This document shows positions 33,520 through 46,600 of a stretch of 64,000 bases of DNA, in pieces. Made by a program: the position numbers and the translations under genes. Position 1 is the stretch's first letter. Each line of letters opens with the position of its first letter. The stretch comes from Limonium bicolor. Lineage: Eukaryota; Streptophyta; Magnoliopsida; Caryophyllales; Plumbaginaceae. The stretch lies in assembly GCA_023374045.1 (NCBI GenBank), contig CM041780.1:93963005-94027004 (forward strand), read 5' to 3'. The notes below the pieces were generated by a model. The model did not search any database and was not told the origin of the DNA. It worked only from the letters and a program-made list of their open reading frames with translations.

Positions 33520-36500
33520 TGAAATACCTCAAACTTATTAAACATGGATTAAATATTTAATCACATTAATTAAGGCCTAAACATGCCTTAAAAGTCAACT
33601 GAGAACAACAGTGGTCAACACAAAACAAGATGTTGCACCCTTTGACTGTTAAGGGTAAATAAATACCCAAATGAACTTCTTAGGACCTAAAAACTTGTCC
33701 TAAGTTTACTAACATAATATTAAACATATTATAATTGTTGGACAACACTCCAACACAAAGAACAAGCACTTTCATGCTTCAAGGTCAAATAGAGCAAAAA
33801 GGTGCTCTAAGAAACCTTAAAAATCTAATGACCTCTAAATGATAAAAAAATTGGACACCATGATCAAATATCATGTAAGGAACACAACAAAACCGTTGTC
33901 AAAGAAAACAGAGCTCAGAAACACCTGGCGACACAAAATGTGCACTAAAACTCCTTAAAGCACGTTTTTGTGTAATCGCCTTCTAAATTGGTTTTAAATG
34001 GGCTAAAAGGTTATAAATACCTTTAAATATAATAAATATCATATTATATGATATTAGGAATTTAATTCCAAGAATTTACGAATTTTTACAAATTTAATAT
34101 TAAAATATTAATAAAACCCTAAAGTGGGGCCCGTTTGGGTCAACATTGACTAAGTTGGTCAATGTTGACCATTGACCACGAAATGGACTACATAAAATCA
34201 GATAATTAAGTCTCTTAACAGACCAAGAGACAAGTCCCATGTGACAATTAAATATAGTCCTTTACTTTTGCATAAAATAACAAAAAAGACATACTTTACC
34301 TTATAAAACAAAAAAAGTGGGCTCCACTTACCTTACCCATGTGAGCCAGCCGATTTGGAGCCTCCATTTGCTCCTCTTTTCCCTTGTATTTCGGTGCTCC
34401 AAGCAAGCTAGCAAGACAAGAGTGATGAGTCATCCTTCACTTATGAATTAAAGTAACATATTAGTCCATTATTCATTCAAATTGGAATCAAATAATTCAC
34501 CCACTCCCTCTTATCATGGCCGGCTGTCCTCTTGTGTGTCTCCACTGAATTAGCTCCAATTATTCAACCCCAATCAGACATGATGAGTCATCAATTCATT
34601 AAAGTCATAAAAAATGCAAAAAAATGTGTTTTAAGCAAATTAGGTCATTCTTTCTCATTAGTCCCATTCCAAACGTGGGACTCCTGGCCAAACTCTCTCT
34701 TTGGCTCCTCTTCCACCGTAGGTAAGTCTCCAAGCTCCATTGGAGAGAGCTCAAGCTCTAGGTAAGCTCCTAAGGCATGAAAATGCCCATTTTCTTCATC
34801 TTTCTTTCCTTTTTCGATTGATCTAAGCTCCAACCACTTCCATCCATGAATCTAGGTTGTTTTGGAAGTTAAATGAAGGAAGAATCTCGGCCATAACAAG
34901 GGAAGAAGGTTGAGAAACTCAAACTTGTTCTTAAGGTACAAAAATGTGCTTTAAGCTCATATCTTTTGATTCCCTTCAAATTCGGCTGTGAAACTTTGTT
35001 CCTAGCCTTATTTTCTTCTCCTTTTCATGTAGATTCAGTTGGTATACCAAGATCTACAAGGAGTAGCTAGATCCAAGCCAAAAACACCATTTTTGGCATC
35101 TTAAACAAGGTAAAACTTAGCTATCTTCCAAGCTAATTCACCCACGGTTTTATACCTTGTTCTTGAGAGTGTTTTGATACTCTTTCTCTTCTGGAAAAAT
35201 AGGGCCGAAGTAGATCTATGTCAAGCTTGAAGATCTAAGGTAAAAATCCATGATTTTCATGACTTAAATTACTTCTTATGGTTAGATCTTGCTTGGAGAC
35301 TAACTAGGCCTTGTTTTCTGTTTGAAAACATGTAAGAGAAGCTTTGGAGAAATTCTCCTTAAGGTGGCGAATCCAAACAAGGATTTACCTAAGCTAAATC
35401 AAGGTATAAATCACTTAAACATTAACTTTGCTAAGTTAAAATGTTCTAAGCTATCTCTAATATTATTGCCGTGAGTGAAGAAGAAAAATAAGGTCTTGTT
35501 TGACCTTAAAATGTTTAAGGAATGGTTTAATAAATTTTATAACTAATTAAACAAGCATAATTGTCAAATTTAAGACATTATGTGGAAGTTTGGTAAATAA
35601 ATAAAAGGTGTGTGGTGAGGCCGAAATCTATATTATTTTTGGGACATTTATGTGTAATTTATTTTGCAAGACAATGTTTGTAATAAGGCCATGTATTTTA
35701 GGCCATTTTATTTATGCATTTACAAGCTTTTAAGTAAGTTTAAGTGGTGAAAGATAATTACCGAAAAGAATGAGGGGTTATGGTGTAATTAAATTAAATT
35801 TGGGGGCTTTAGAATGATAAGGCCGAAAATTAGAAGTAAAAAGGAGTTAAAATAAAGTTTATAAGATTTTATGAAGTTTTGGGGTTAAATGGTAATTTTT
35901 GAAAAGTATGGGTACAAACCGTGAATAAAGGAAATTAATAGTCAAGGAAATATTAAGGAGGTCAACCTTGACCATATGCTAGGTTTTGACCAAAATAAAT
36001 AAGTTAGATAACTTATTTAAGGTGTTATAATAAGATAAGTATCTTAAGGTAATATTTTCATAACATATGTGGTAAATATGTTATTACCGAAAATAAAGGG
36101 TGTAAAATGGTATTTTAAACACCCATGGGCTATTAGGAATTTTTAGGAATTTATTTGATGGATTTTGGAATTAAAATGAACTATATATGTATAATATATA
36201 GTTATTATGTCATTATGACACTTTGGAGAAAAATAGATGGTGGAATGGTAAATATCGAAAGTATATGGGTTAATAAGGATAATTATAACCCTTTGGTGGA
36301 ATTTGGTGATTTTTAGAATTATTAAGAGAATTTAATAAGTTATGTGTATAAAATATAGTTTTAATGATATGGTAAACTATATGTTATAAATAGGGCCAAA
36401 TGGCAATTATAGAATAGCTCAAGGGCTGTTCGGAATTTACAAAAAAATAACCATAGGTTATACCCTTTTTATAAGTTAGAAATGTTATATTAAATGGAAT

Positions 36501-39186
36501 ATATAACATGGTATAAATTAAGGGGTGATTTTGTAAATAAAGGAAACTATGATTTATGAAAAAGAATATGGTTTTGATATGGTGCCCATGCGGCAATAAT
36601 AAATAGTTTGGTATAAAAACCATAGGTTATTAATTAAAGGAAATAAGAATATCATGTCAAATGATATTAGAATATGGTATAACATTACATGATGTTATGT
36701 GGTCAAACGGAATTTAAATAAAGTTAAGGGCTATACCGAGTTAATAAGAGTTGGAAAATGAATTTTAGACTAAGGTCTATAATGTTATAAATGTTATAAC
36801 AATTATATGGGTTAGATGGAATTAATATAAGGAAGGGTACTCACATAAAATAATGTGACAAACTATAAATGAATGGGATTTATAAACTAAGGTATTTATG
36901 GAATAAACCTTAGGAGTTGTAAATGTACAACATAAAATGTTACATAATATTAGGATAACAATCTTAATATAAGTTGTACAATACAATACAACTAATGGGA
37001 ATAATCATCTAACATAAGATGATAAAATGTAACATATGATATAAGAGTTTTTAAACTCATGGGAATTACCTACGTGGTAAATATATACATACACAAGGAT
37101 AATGTATATAAGGTGGATATAGATATTGGTTGGAAACCATATGATTTAATGGTGGTGGTTATTTAAAAAAATATATATAGTTATGAACTATAAGTTATGA
37201 GTTTTGGATACAATACAAAAAAATAATAATGTACTACAATCATGCATGAATACATGCAACTATAGGATATGTACCTAAGCTAGATGGTGGACAAGATTAA
37301 AAAGAAATACAACGAATTAAACTTAACAGTTGAAATGTTATGACGTACGCGTTTAGTAACAAAACCGACTGTTTTAGAGAAACCCGTAACGAACAACTGT
37401 AGAAAACAGGGGTGAACTGTCGGGGTTACTTATTATTCGGAAATACCGGATGTAGTTAGTCATGGAGACTGACTTATAGTTTATTACCGTTTAGATTGTA
37501 CTTCTGACAAGACGCTCGACGAGCTAGCGGACTACACGGAGCATAGGATCTTGCTGATTCATACTCCACCGTAATACAATCAGGGTGAACGGTATGTAAA
37601 GGGGTTTGATCCGAGTTGTCCTAAGGTTGCTCCTTGGGCTCGGATTTGGTTGATATAACTTGTATGTTGTTATGAGTCTCTGATTGTCTCCGAGGACTTC
37701 CTCAGTTCAGACTTCTGTGTGATCTGTGATAAGATTGTTTGTCTGAATGTGTTAATTAATATGCATGAATTGTATATTATAGCTGCTTATTATTTACTGT
37801 TGTTGAGTTAACAGTATTGGTTCGTATATATGAACCTATATATATAAAACGAACTAGCGGCTATGGTGCTATCTTATATGAAATATAAGGAACGTAAGTA
37901 AAACGTTGTAGCACTATGATAATAACATATACATATTATCTGAGACTTTTATACGGAGCATTGGCCTTTCTATACGCCGCTCTTGTATCTAGCACTGGAT
38001 CCCGAGTTTACAGACTCCGGATTGGACTAATGACCTTAGTCTGCTGTGTTAGAAAATTTGGTAATGCGATGCGATGGTATAATTAATTAATTAATGGAAT
38101 GGAAGTAAAGCCAAGAGGATGTGGCTCTTGGTGCGCTGTGATCACAAAAACGATACCAGGATGTCCGCGTACGGGTCCGTAAGTATCAAGAAAATTTCCC
38201 GTGAGCTAGAATGGCTCGTTGGTCGGAGACTCTACCGTTGGAGTGGCTACTGCCGTGGGTGACCCGCCATAATATATGGGTAACTAGAGACATGTCGTTT
38301 TAACGAGACATTGTCACTAGGTATAACTGAACAACTAAAACAATTGAGACTTATACAGTGGCGAACAATACCATGGACGAGACTTGATACTTGTTTATTA
38401 TTCTCGTTGTTTCGCTTTGTTGTTCATTGGTTATACTTGTGGTTATTCTATTGTGTGTTGATGGTTGGATGGAGCCTACAAGGCTAAGGTAAATTAAATA
38501 TGAACACTGTACGCTACGGCGAATGTACATTGTACATTATATTGTTATTGTTCGATACGTTCGATATATTATTGTGGATTGTGTTATTAAATGATTGTGG
38601 ATTGGATGGATGGTTGAATGTCTATGAGTATTTGGATGGATGAATATGTGTATTATACAGGTTTGTTACAGTATTGTTATAACTGTAAAATGGTAAAGCA
38701 TGAAACCGACCTAATAATAAGATGGTTAAAATGACAAGTGACCATTAGGGTCCAGGCCCGGCATACTCAGCGTCTATCGCTGATACTACACCATTCAGGT
38801 TGTTGATCATTGTTGAGCTGAAGAGCAGGAACAGGGTAATTGGAGTTTTGCTTTTGTTACCACACATGGAGTTCATGGTTTAGCAATGAGGATGGTGTAT
38901 GGTCGTATGGTAAGGTTGTGTTTTTCAGGATTGGGTAGACGCTCACTTGTCGATGTTTATGATTTATGGATTTAGTATGATGTATAGGAGTTTCTCGTTA
39001 TCACTGCGGTTAGCAGCTTGTTTATTTTGGAAGTTGGATGTAGTTTGGCTACGTTGCTCGCATGGGCGAGTAATGGCCGGTGACACCCGAGCGAGATTTG
39101 TAATTGTTATTTATTTTTCCGCTGTGAGACGTTTTAATTATTGCTACGTGAGGGATTATATCGTGATTATGGAGAGGGGTGTTACA
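33520..39186 (+). repeat. 5' LTR of element B (5667 bp)
   Basis: It starts TGAAATACCTC and ends GGGGTGTTACA. It is near-identical to 43630-49275. It holds a 13 bp-arm hairpin at 34138-34170. A stretch near 34310-34400 (GGGCTCCACTTACC) and short open frames at 34532-34765 recur in both LTRs and are not genes. The body is AT-rich and non-coding. Confidence 0.95.
34138..34170. repeat. Perfect 13 bp-arm hairpin in B LTR
   Basis: Arms GGTCAACATTGAC and GTCAATGTTGACC with a 7-base loop, followed by another half-site ATTGACC. An identical copy sits at 44240-44272 in the other LTR. Confidence 0.9.
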
Positions 39187-39190
39187 AAAG

Positions 39191-39202
39191 TGGTATCAGA
39201 GC
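39191..39202 (+). promoter_or_regulatory. Primer-binding site of element B
   Basis: TGGTATCAGAGC, a perfect initiator-tRNA-Met primer site four bases after the LTR end. It overlaps the 5' arm of a stem-loop at 39195-39218 (arms ATCAGAGCGG and CCGCTCTGAT, loop AGTA). Confidence 0.92.
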
Positions 39203-39363
39203 GGAGTACCGCTCTGATGACGAGATAATAGGTTAAGACAGTGAGCTTAGGACTTGGGAATTATGGGAAACATTTGGGAAGTAGAGACGATTCGTCTTAG
39301 AAAGATATTGTGTCTAGTAACGCAATTGCGTGACAGGTTAGCCTTAAGGCAACTTAATATCTA

Positions 39364-40772
39364 TTGGTTGTGTACGGTAATTTACCGAGTATTTATGTGA
39401 CATACTGTACTACAGATGTCTGGTGGACTAGAGGGCGTGGTACTGGAAGAGGTGGAGGCGGTGACCCCGGCATTCCAGGAGTTGCTGAGACGGTTGCAGC
39501 CGTTCTTGCACAGCTGGGTACTCAGATAGGAGGAGCACCAGCCCACCCGCCACAGCCCAGGGAAACGAACTGGCTGAAGTCAGTTAGCGAGACCCGACCA
39601 CCTACATATTCTGGGGAACCAGACCCCGTAGCTTTGGAGCGTTACATTGTTGAACATGAGAAAGCATAGAAGCTTTACAGGTACCTGACGACAAGAAGGT
39701 CGCCATTGCTGCTTTCCATCTGAAGGATGCAGCCAGCACTTGGTGGAGGTTGGTCAAGGACCATCACCTGGCTACGCCCGACTTTTCGTGGGCTGCCTTT
39801 GTCGAGTTGCTGAGAGGGAAGTACTACCCAGCACATCTCAAACAGAAGAAGCGAGTCAGAGACACTGACCCAAGGAGGTCTGACCGTGGATGAGTATTAC
39901 GCTCGATTCATTGGTCTGGACTCCATTCCCGGTGTGGATTACTCAGAGACCGTGAAGGTCGAGAAGTTCCGGGGAGGACTATTATTTCGCATTCAGATGG
40001 CGATGGGTGCTACCCTCTACACTACCATCCAAGCTAACATGAAAGCCATAAAATTTTTACTTACTACATTACCAATTAACTTTGTGAGAACTTACCAAGG
40101 AGATTCCAGGAGTGTTATGAGGCTGCCTCGAGGACGGAGCTAATGCTCCAGACTCGGGAAGAGACTCTCGGGGCCAAGAAAAGGAAGAACCCTGAGGGAG
40201 AGTCTGAGGGTGGAGGAGCATCTCCAGGCGAAAGCCAAAAGAAGGGAAAGTAAGGACTTATTCCATTTCAGATTATTTATCATATTAAATACCTTAGGAA
40301 TGCTGACCCGAAACCTTAAATAGGAAATTCTTTCCAAAGAAAGGGCAGCAGGGTCACCAGGGAGCAAAGGGAAAAGAGCCCGTCCTTTGGTTGACCGGCC
40401 CAGCACCTCTAAGGGTGAGAACACCTACCTCTTAAATTGAATTGTGACCTTAACCTTTAAATCATCAGATTGTAACTTAAACTTAATTACTACCATTAGG
40501 CACCAGACAGCCCCAGCGCCATTTTACTGTAAGCGTTGTGGGAAAGACCATCCTGGGGTCGATTGCGAAGGCCGCAAAGTTGTCGGTGCTGCAAGAAAGA
40601 GAGCCATAGGGAATTCGAGTGCTGGATGAACCCAGAGAGCCGTAATTACAGGCCACCAAAGAATACTCAGAAGACCTCAGCTGGAGGATCTGGAGTACCA
40701 CGAGGCGGTCAGGATGGCCAGACATCTACTGATGCTGGAGCCCTGAAGGGCAAGGGAGTAGATAGGGCATGA
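39364..40772 (+). pseudogene. Broken gag of element B, with two CCHC zinc knuckles
   Basis: The first part reads a Gly/Arg-rich N-terminus, PPTYSGEPDPVALERYI (to 39666). One frame over, it continues with VPDDKKVAIAAFHLKDAAST, WWRLVKD and ELLRGKYYP (39672-39890), then LTVDEYYARFIGL (from 39883), then TELMLQTREETLGAKKRK (40137 onward). Two knuckles of the form CX2CX4HX4C follow in different frames: CKRCGKDHPGVDC near 40526-40566, and CRCCKKESHREFEC near 40577-40625. This is the Retrotrans_gag plus nucleocapsid layout of chromoviruses. At least three frameshifts and an insertion around 40030-40090 disable it. Confidence 0.85.
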
Positions 40773-41062
40773 GTCCCCTAACTCCATGAGACCGCTGGTG
40801 GAAGACTTTGTTTACTTACTATGTTGTGTGCACTTGGATGTTAGAAGGAGCTATGTTATAAGTATGTGGGAGTGTGTCATTGACCACTCGCCTTTTGTGT
40901 AAGACTTTGGGATTAGTTTGTGTACTCAGTACCTATAAGCTTTAAACCTTGACGGATATATATGAACAGGATGTTTATGCTTACATTATCATGTAGCATA
41001 CTCAAATGACGTAGAGTCAATGAGTCCGGGAATTACTGAACCAGAATTTCCACCTGCATGGC

Positions 41063-41138
41063 GCACTTGCTATGCAAGCGCTATGACAGTAAACCACTGA
41101 AATTTCCATCTGCCTTGCGCACTTGCTACAGCAAGTGC
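41063..41138. repeat. Two GCACTTGC...GCAAGTGC dyads in element B
   Basis: Dyads at 41063-41081 (right arm GCAAGCGC, one mismatch) and 41119-41138 (perfect arms), spaced 56 bases. The same dyad is found in A (2418-2437) and C (59006-59025). Confidence 0.8.
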
Positions 41139-41193
41139 AGCAACAGCAACGGCAACAGTAACAGCAACTGCAAATGCAACTGCAACAACTACT
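41133..41193. repeat. GCAACA-type simple repeat
   Basis: About ten imperfect hexamers of the GCAACN/GCAAAT kind. They create an Asn/Ser/Cys-rich reading frame that is not a gene. Confidence 0.75.
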
Positions 41194-43044
41194 ACTTTTT
41201 AGTCTTTTATTATATATACAAAAAAAAAATGTTTTTCAAACTTTTCACACAAACCCTGAGATTAGAAACCTATGCAACTATGGAAGGACCGTTAGTCCAA
41301 CCACTGCAACTGGAGGAAATACAGCCATATGGTAAACCACACCAGTTTAATTGTTGGGAATTTCAGACAGGCTTATTAGCCAAATACCATCAGTGTATAC
41401 CGCATTTAATGCTAATCACTACAGTGATAAATGTTTAGTCCTTATGGACAAGCATACCCTTTGTAGATGCACCACCGTCAGTGAGGATGGTTGGGAAGTG
41501 AAGAGCCAAGTTGCTCAAGCTATTATGCAATCTGCAATAATCCAATTAAACGAATGAGGGAAAAATATGAACTATGGAGGTGATATGATCATGATAAAAA
41601 GGAAAAAGGAAATGTGTTGTACTCAATGAGAGAGAGGAGAAACAAGTTTGCTAAATAGCAGATTTTACTTACACCGAGTTGAATAACCAGTTATGCACAA
41701 ATTACCACGGATGCCACAGGCAATAGCACTTATTACAATAACGATACCATGAACTATTAAACAAAAAAAGGAAGAAGAAGAAGAGAAAAGAAAAAAAAGG
41801 ATATCCATCAAAGGGAGATTGACAACAGAATACTTCACAACAACCGTGTGACAGACATTACCAGTTTACTAAACGAGACATGGGACGACCGCACTCCGTT
41901 AGGAGCATGTGGGCCTGACAGACTTATTTATGAGTTAGTCGGGTAAGTAGTAATGTATCAGTACGGTACCCCATGCAAGTAGACAAGTAGTGTTAGGAAC
42001 ACGAGAAGTAGTCAACTCCATACTACGGACAGTAAGACGGATTACCTCGAAGATGGACGAGAAGAGCCGCAGTTAAACTAACGGGCTAAAGAAATCGAGA
42101 ACCTTCAAAAAAAACAGTAGACAGTATACAGTGAAGACAGGGAAACAGTTCAAGGACAGGAACCCAAAAAAAAAATAGGAAAACCCATTATGGACGAATA
42201 ATATGTAGAATCCTCATAAGGATCAAGTAAATTTTGCAATCCAGAGGAAATCTACCAGATGATATGGATATAAACGCGTGACTACGCAAGGAGAAAAGAT
42301 AAAGCTATATGATAGCAGAACCTTGAAGGAACAGTGGATTGGAATGTACCACTCACAGGATAATTCGCACATCTTATCTGTTTGACTCATGGATATTAGC
42401 TGTTGAGCGTTTACGCCTTGCACTCTGTATGACTGAGTGTTTTGGTATTGCACTCGTGCAGTTATTAATCTAGTGGGAATGCAGAAAGATAAAGGATATC
42501 AACACGAGTGTGTAAAAAAAAAAAAACTATAACAGTGTGTTACTCGGAACAAATACCAGGAGACATGGATGACAAACATCATCTTTGTGGACATATAGGC
42601 TGGTACGTCTTAGTATTACAAAGACAAGTGCAAAGAGCACTAAGTACTAACAGTAGCCAATGTCATATTACATCTCAAACTGAATGTCAGTGAGAGAAGA
42701 CACACGCATATATGCTAGTGATCCAAACGAGTGGATTCACAGCAAAAAAAAAAAGAGGCAAATTGAGCCTATGTTCATGGGTCTGCACCTCATACGGAGC
42801 GAGTGGGCCCATAAGAAACTTGGGAGAGAGCACAAATAGATCAGTGCCTCACCCTTTATGCATTGTGGAGCCCGAAGGGCTAGAGTCATACCCGTCTCTC
42901 TGATATGAGGATAATCCACGAGTTGGAGAACTCTTGAGAGCCAAGTATCCAGCGCTCCTTGTTGAGCGGTGGTATACTTGTGGGGTACGGGGGCGTAACC
43001 CTTTTTAAGGGGGGTAGAGCCTCTTGGCTGTGCACATGTGTGCA

Positions 43045-43205
43045 CTAATTTTGTTTGTTTCGTATGCATTGCATACAAAGAATTGGTGGTGTGCGGGGCA
43101 TACGAGGTTTGTTTGTATATGTGAATGTATTTTCGTATGCATGGCATACAGTGAATTGTTTTGTTGGTTATGTTGGTACGCGGGGCGTGCGTTGTTTGGT
43201 TGTTT
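43045..43205. repeat. Imperfect tandem duplication (GTATGCAT-GCATAC units)
   Basis: Two units of about 75-90 bases share TTCGTATGCATNGCATACA..GAATTG and a GCGGGGC[A/G]T core. Each contains a GTATGCAT/GCATAC dyad. Confidence 0.6.
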
Positions 43206-43610
43206 GTGGTGATGTGCACTGGTATGTATGTATCTACGAGATACTTGTTTGAATGTTGTGTGTAACACTTTTCTTATGCTATTTGTGATATGTATTCATA
43301 TTGCTTTATAGAATGATTACATATGGTATCGCCTAGATACGAAATGAATCATTAGATATGGAATGTGGAACGATGGTATGGACACCTCAGGAAGGTTGTC
43401 AGGGTTGGTAGAACTGATAGGAAATATGGTGCTGTGGATCACCTATATCCATATATGATTGAACTAACGCCACAACGTGATGGCTATGTGCTGTATAAGC
43501 ACAATACGATGTGTGTAAATGATATATCACATAGATATACATTATGGGAACAATGGGTAGTTATACATTTATATACTTACCTATTTGATTAAGAGACTTC
43601 GGGACGAAGT

Positions 43611-43629
43611 CTTTTTAAGGGGGGTAGAT
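43611..43629 (+). promoter_or_regulatory. Polypurine tract of element B
   Basis: TTTTTAAGGGGGGTAGA lies directly before the 3' LTR start. Element E has the same motif in reverse at 63228-63243. Confidence 0.85.
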
Positions 43630-46600
43630 TGAAATACCCCAAACTTATTAAACATGGATTAAATATTTAATCACATTAATTAAGGCCTAAACATGCCTTA
43701 AAAGTCAACTGAGAACAACAGTGGTCAACACAAAACAAGATGTTGCACCCTTTGACTGTTAAGGGTAAATAAATACCCAAATGAACTTCTTAGGACCTAA
43801 AAATTTGTCCTAAGTTTACTAACATATAAACATATTATAATTGTTGGACACACCAACACAAAGAACAAGCACTTTCATGCTTCAAGGTCAAATAGAGCAA
43901 AAAGGTGCTCTAAGAAACCTTAAAATCTAATGACCTCTAAATGATAAAAAATTGGACACCATGATCAAATATCATGTAAGGAACACAACAAAACCGTTGT
44001 CAAAGAAAACAGAGCTCAGAAACACCTGGCGACACAAAATGTGCACTAAAACTCCTTAAAGCACGTTTTTGTGTAATCGCCTTCTAAATTGGTTTTAAAT
44101 GGGCTAAAAGGTTATAAATACCTTTAAATATAATAAAATATCATATTATATGATATTAGGAATTTAATTCCAAGAATTTACGAATTTTTACAAATTTAAT
44201 ATTAAAATATTAATAAAACCCTAAAGTGGGGCCCGTTTGGGTCAACATTGACTAAGTTGGTCAATGTTGACCATTGACCACGAAATGGACTACATAAAAT
44301 CAGATAATTAAGTCTCTTAACAGACCAAGAGACAAGTCCCATGTGACAATTAAATATAGTCCTTTACTTTTGCATAAAATAACAAAAAAGACATACTTTA
44401 CCTTATAAAACAAAAAAGGTGGGCTCCACTTACCTTACCCATGTGAGCCAGCCGATTTGGAGCCTCCATTTGCTCCTCTTTTCCCTTGTATTTCGGTGCT
44501 CCAAGCAAGCTAGCAAGACAAGAGTGATGAGTCATCCTTCACTTATGAATTAAAGTAACATATTAGTCCATTATTCATTCAAATTGGAATCAAATAATTC
44601 ACCCACTCCCTCTTATCAGGCCGGCTGTCCTCTTGTGTGTCTCCACTGAATTAGCTCCAATTATTCAACCCCAATCAGACATGATGAGTCATCAATTCAT
44701 TAAAGTCATAAAAAATGCAAAAAAATGTGTTTTAAGCAAATTAGGTCATTCTTTCTCATTAGTCCCATTCCAAACGTGGGACTCCTGGCCAAACTCTCTC
44801 TTTGGCTCCTCTTCCACCGTAGGTAAGTCTCCAAGCTCCATTGGAGAGAGCTCAAGCTCTAGGTAAGCTCCTAAGGCATGAAAATGCCCATTTTCTTCAT
44901 CTTTCTTTCCTTTTTCGATTGATCTAAGCTCCAACCACTTCCATCCATGAATCTAGGTTGTTTTGGAAGTTAAATGAAGGAAGAATCTCGGCCATAACAA
45001 GGGAAGAAGGTTGAGAAACTCAAACTTGTTCTTAAGGTACAAAAATGTGCTTTAAGCTCATATCTTTTGATTCCCTTCAAATTCGGCTGTGAAACTTTGT
45101 TCCTAGCCTTATTTTCTTCTCCTTTTCATGTAGATTCAGTTGGTATACCAAGATCTACAAGGAGTAGCTAGATCCAAGCCAAAAACACCATTTTTGGCAT
45201 CTTAAACAAGGTAAAACTTAGCTATCTTCCAAGCTAATTCACCCACGGTTTTATACCTTGTTCTTGAGAGTGTTTTGATACTCTTTCTCTTCTGGAAAAA
45301 TAGGGCCGAAGTAGATCTATGTCAAGCTTGAAGATCTAAGGTAAAAATCCATGATTTTCATGACTTAAATTACTTCTTATGGTTAGATCTTGCTTGGAGA
45401 CTAACTAGGCCTTGTTTTCTGTTTGAAAACATGTAAGAGAAGCTTTGGAGAAATTCTCCTTAAGGTGGCGAATCCAAACAAGGATTTACCTAAGCTAAAT
45501 CAAGGTATAAATCACTTAAACATTAACTTTGCTAAGTTAAAATGTTCTAAGCTATCTCTAAATTATTGCCGTGAGTGAAGAAGAAAAATAAGGTCTTGTT
45601 TGACCTTAAAATGTTTAAGGAATGGTTTAATAAATTTTATAACTAATTAAACAAGCATAATTGTCAAATTTAAGACATTATGTGGAAGTTTGGTAAATAA
45701 ATAAAAGGTGTGTGGTGAGGCCGAAATCTATATGTTTTTTGGGACATTTATGTGTAATTTATTTTGCAAGACAATGTTTGTAATAAGGCCATGTATTTTA
45801 GGCCATTTTATTTATGCATTTACAAGCTTTTAAGTAAGTTTAAGTGGTGAAAGATAATTACCGAAAAGAATGAGGGGTTATGGTGTAATTAAATTAAATT
45901 TGGGGGCTTTAGAATGATAAGGCCGAAAATTAGAAGTAAAAAGGAGTTAAAATAAAGTTTATAAGATTTTATGAAGTTTTGGGGTTAAATGGTAATTTTT
46001 GAAAAGTATGGGTACAAACCGTGAATAAAGGAAATTAATAGTCAAGGAAATATTAAGGAGGTCAACCTTGACCATATGCTAGGTTTTGACCAAAATAAAT
46101 AAGTTAGATAACTTATTTAAGGTGTTATAATAAGATAAGTATCTTAAGGTAATATTTTCATAACATATGTGGTAAATATGTTATTACCGAAAATAAAGGG
46201 TGTAAAATGGTATTTTAAACACCCATGGGCTATTAGGAATTTTTAGGAATTTATTTGATGGATTTTGGAATTAAAATGAACTATATATGTATAATATATA
46301 GTTATTATGTCATTATGACACTTTGGAGAAAAATAGATGGTGGAATGGTAAATATCGAAAGTATATGGGTTAATAAGGATAATTATAACCCTTTGGTGGA
46401 ATTTGGTGATTTTTAGAATTATTAAGAGAATTTAATAAGTTATGTGTATAAAATATAGTTTTAATGATATGGTAAACTATATGTTATAAATAGGGCCAAA
46501 TGGCAATTATAGAATAGCACAAGGGCTGTTCGGAATTTACAAAAAATAACCATAGGTTATACCCTTTTTATAAGTTAGAAATGTTATATTAAATGGAATA

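Larger units (their letters stand above)
40773..43610 (+). other. Non-coding internal region of element B
   Basis: 2.8 kb where pol would be expected; no RT, RNase H or integrase motif in any frame. About 41050-42470 aligns by eye in reverse with element A 480-2440, so this is a shared family module. It includes a CAACNG-like simple repeat (41133-41193) and a duplicated segment at about 43045-43205. Confidence 0.6.

Noticed and set aside
34532..34765. 77-codon frame conserved exactly at 44633-44866
   Set aside because: Conserved only because it sits in the two LTRs of one element; no start context or homology.
42737..43219. 160-codon minus-strand frame in element B
   Set aside because: Low-complexity His/Thr/Asn-rich translation of a tandem-duplicated non-coding stretch.
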